5,124 nt of DNA, taken from contig CABQCC010000107.1 in the NCBI GenBank assembly GCA_902462495.1, positions 1 through 5,124 of the forward strand, given 5' to 3'. The notes under the pieces are model-generated. The model was not told where the DNA came from. It made no database searches and saw only the letters and a program-made list of their open reading frames with translations. Position 1 is the stretch's first letter; each line of letters opens with the position of its first letter. This stretch comes from an uncultured Eubacterium sp. (GTDB lineage Bacteria > Bacillota > Clostridia > Oscillospirales > Acutalibacteraceae). Made by a program: the position numbers and the translations under genes. Of this stretch, positions 3,864 to 5,124 are shown in pieces.

Positions 3864-5124
3864 TCCGCCTTGTGACCTCCTACCTGATTGTTGCGTTCTA
3901 TCGTTGTGGCACATTCCCGCAAATTTGTGCCCTTGAGAATTGCGTTTTTGCCGTATCGTTTTTGAATACGAAGCATAGCGTTTTGCAGGCTTCGTTCTTT
4001 TTTCAAGCAATCTTCTTGTGCCTTTATTTTTGAATAATCGGTGAAGAAATCAAGCTGGCAAATCTGCGGTTCTACATTATTTTCATCGGTTATGTGATTG
4101 GCGGAAATGTTGACCTTGCGAACAGACAAATTTCTGTCGGCAATCCTGAAAAGCACAGCCAATACAGTTTCAACAATTAGTTTTGACGATGAAGTCAAGC
4201 GGTTTATATTCCCTGTTCCGTGTGCGTGCTTCGGTACTTTTCTGCCGTAGCCGTCAATCGTAATTTCGCCCTTATATCCGTTTTTTACATTTTCTATATC
4301 ATAGTTGAGGGTGAGCACAATCTGGTCTGTTGCAACTCCTTTGTCCACTAAATCAAGTGCAAGAAGTTCTGCCATTTCACGCACGATAACGGTTGTTTCA
4401 TCAAAGCTGTACGGTCGGGTGAGCACCTGACCCGAACTGATACTTTTGGTGTCGGGCTTATACGACTTAACATCCTCGATTGTGCAAGGTTCCCAACCCC
4501 AAGCGTGGTCTATGATAAGTTCGGCGTTAATGCCGAAAAGTCGATACAGCAAATCCTCGTTGTAGAATTCATTTGACGAACCGACAGAACATTTTGCAAT
4601 GTCACCCATTGTATAAATTCCAACGCTTTCAAGCCGTTTTGCAGTTCCCTTGCCGACACGCCAAAAGTCAGTAATCGGACGATAATTCCACAACTTTTGA
4701 CGATAAGACATTTCGTCAAGTTCGGCAATTCTGACACCGTTTTCATCGGCATCAATATGCTTGGCAACAATATCCATAGCGACCTTGCAAAGATACATAT
4801 TTGTGCCTATTCCCGCAGTGGCGGTTATACCCGTTTCGTCAAGAACGGCTTTTATCATATTCATTGCCATTTGATGAGCGGTGATGCCGGAAGTGCGGAG
4901 ATAACTCGTTGCATCAATAAACACCTCGTCAATCGAATAGACCAAAATATCTTCTGGCGACACAAAGCTTGAATATATAGAAAATATCCTGTTGCTGTAT
5001 TTTTTGTAGAGATTCATCCGAGGCGGAGCAACGATATACGACAGTTTCAGTTCATCATCCGTCAGTTCATCGACGTTGTAAGATTCGCCCTTAAATTCGG
5101 CATAATTATTTTTTAATTTGCGAT
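3860..5124 (-). CDS. Y-family translesion DNA polymerase (UvrX/YqjW type), N-terminus beyond the window
   Basis: An error-prone lesion-bypass DNA polymerase of the DinB/UmuC superfamily. The frame is open to the right edge: upstream of the ATG at 5017 it still reads family sequence (LSYIVAPPRMNLY), so 420 residues are visible and roughly the first 70-90 are missing. Counting from Met at 5017, the catalytic palm motif VYSIDEVFID (27-36) carries Asp30 and Glu31. Other palm residues include GIGTNMYLCK (69-78). The helix-hairpin-helix of the thumb is VGKGTAKRLESVGI (121-134), and the little-finger domain spans about 190-310. QLDFF (321-325) fits the beta-clamp binding motif. The C-terminal ATTIERNNQVGGHK is typical of the Bacillota subgroup. 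The first metal-binding Asp lies in the missing part. It overlaps yolD by 4 bases. SOS control is expected from relatives, but its promoter is outside the window. Confidence 0.95.
   Translation of the reverse strand, partial: RKLKNNYAEFKGESYNVDELTDDELKLSYIVAPPRMNLYKKYSNRIFSIYSSFVSPEDILVYSIDEVFIDATSYLRTSGITAHQMAMNMIKAVLDETGITATAGIGTNMYLCKVAMDIVAKHIDADENGVRIAELDEMSYRQKLWNYRPITDFWRVGKGTAKRLESVGIYTMGDIAKCSVGSSNEFYNEDLLYRLFGINAELIIDHAWGWEPCTIEDVKSYKPDTKSISSGQVLTRPYSFDETTVIVREMAELLALDLVDKGVATDQIVLTLNYDIENVKNGYKGEITIDGYGRKVPKHAHGTGNINRLTSSSKLIVETVLAVLFRIADRNLSVRKVNISANHITDENNVEPQICQLDFFTDYSKIKAQEDCLKKERSLQNAMLRIQKRYGKNAILKGTNLRECATTIERNNQVGGHKAE

Noticed and set aside
3864..4010. 49-residue N-terminal extension of the YolD protein
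   Set aside because: It runs through the conserved C-terminal coding region of the polymerase. The ATG in the ATGA overlap starts the recognisable YolD sequence.
5017..5017. ATG taken as the true start of the polymerase
   Set aside because: The frame stays open to the window edge and encodes conserved family residues upstream, so the start is outside the window.

Overview
The window looks like the chromosome of a low-GC Bacillota (probably Clostridia). The evidence is the YolD / UvrX-type Y-family polymerase pair, a chromosomal Tet(M)-like translation GTPase, strong purine-rich ribosome binding sites and A/T-rich intergenic DNA. No RNA gene, insertion sequence, integrase or CRISPR array was seen.

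Layout: (1) 2-1210, minus strand: a ribosomal-protection / EF-G-like GTPase with its own promoter. It meets a stop codon at the very edge of the window after only 402 residues, just where domain IV should begin. (2) 1291-3382: a more A/T-rich islet. One small XRE-type repressor reads rightward (3188-3382). Diverging from it is a leftward operon of five small genes in close order: a JAB/MPN (JAMM) metalloprotease (2642-3058), a 59-residue five-cysteine protein (2416-2595), a protein built almost wholly of five 14-residue repeats (2178-2414), a membrane-anchored protein whose frame is broken at a run of nine T (1768-2161), and a three-helix membrane protein (1397-1759). A terminator hairpin at 1291-1323 closes the operon. 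(3) 3384-3430: a long two-way terminator between the islet and the next unit. (4) 3471-5124, minus strand: a YolD-like protein overlapping by 4 bases a Y-family translesion polymerase that runs off the right edge.

The islet is the most interesting part. The operon promoter is close to consensus (TTGACA, 17 bases, TATATT with an extended -10). It is covered by two 19-bp inverted-repeat operators whose centres lie 25 bp apart, one over the -10/spacer and one starting at the -35. The neighbouring XRE protein is the obvious candidate to bind them, which would make this a repressed, inducible cassette. A JAMM protease, a cysteine-rich small protein, a repeat protein and two membrane proteins under one repressor do not match any system I can name. 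A stress, defence or peptide-processing role is inference only.

Two of the islet genes are easily missed or mis-started by simple ORF calling. The 59-residue cysteine protein lies in another frame under a spurious N-terminal extension of the repeat gene. The 92-residue ORF at 1768-2046 is only the C-terminal part of a 130-residue protein whose membrane anchor lies upstream in a shifted frame.
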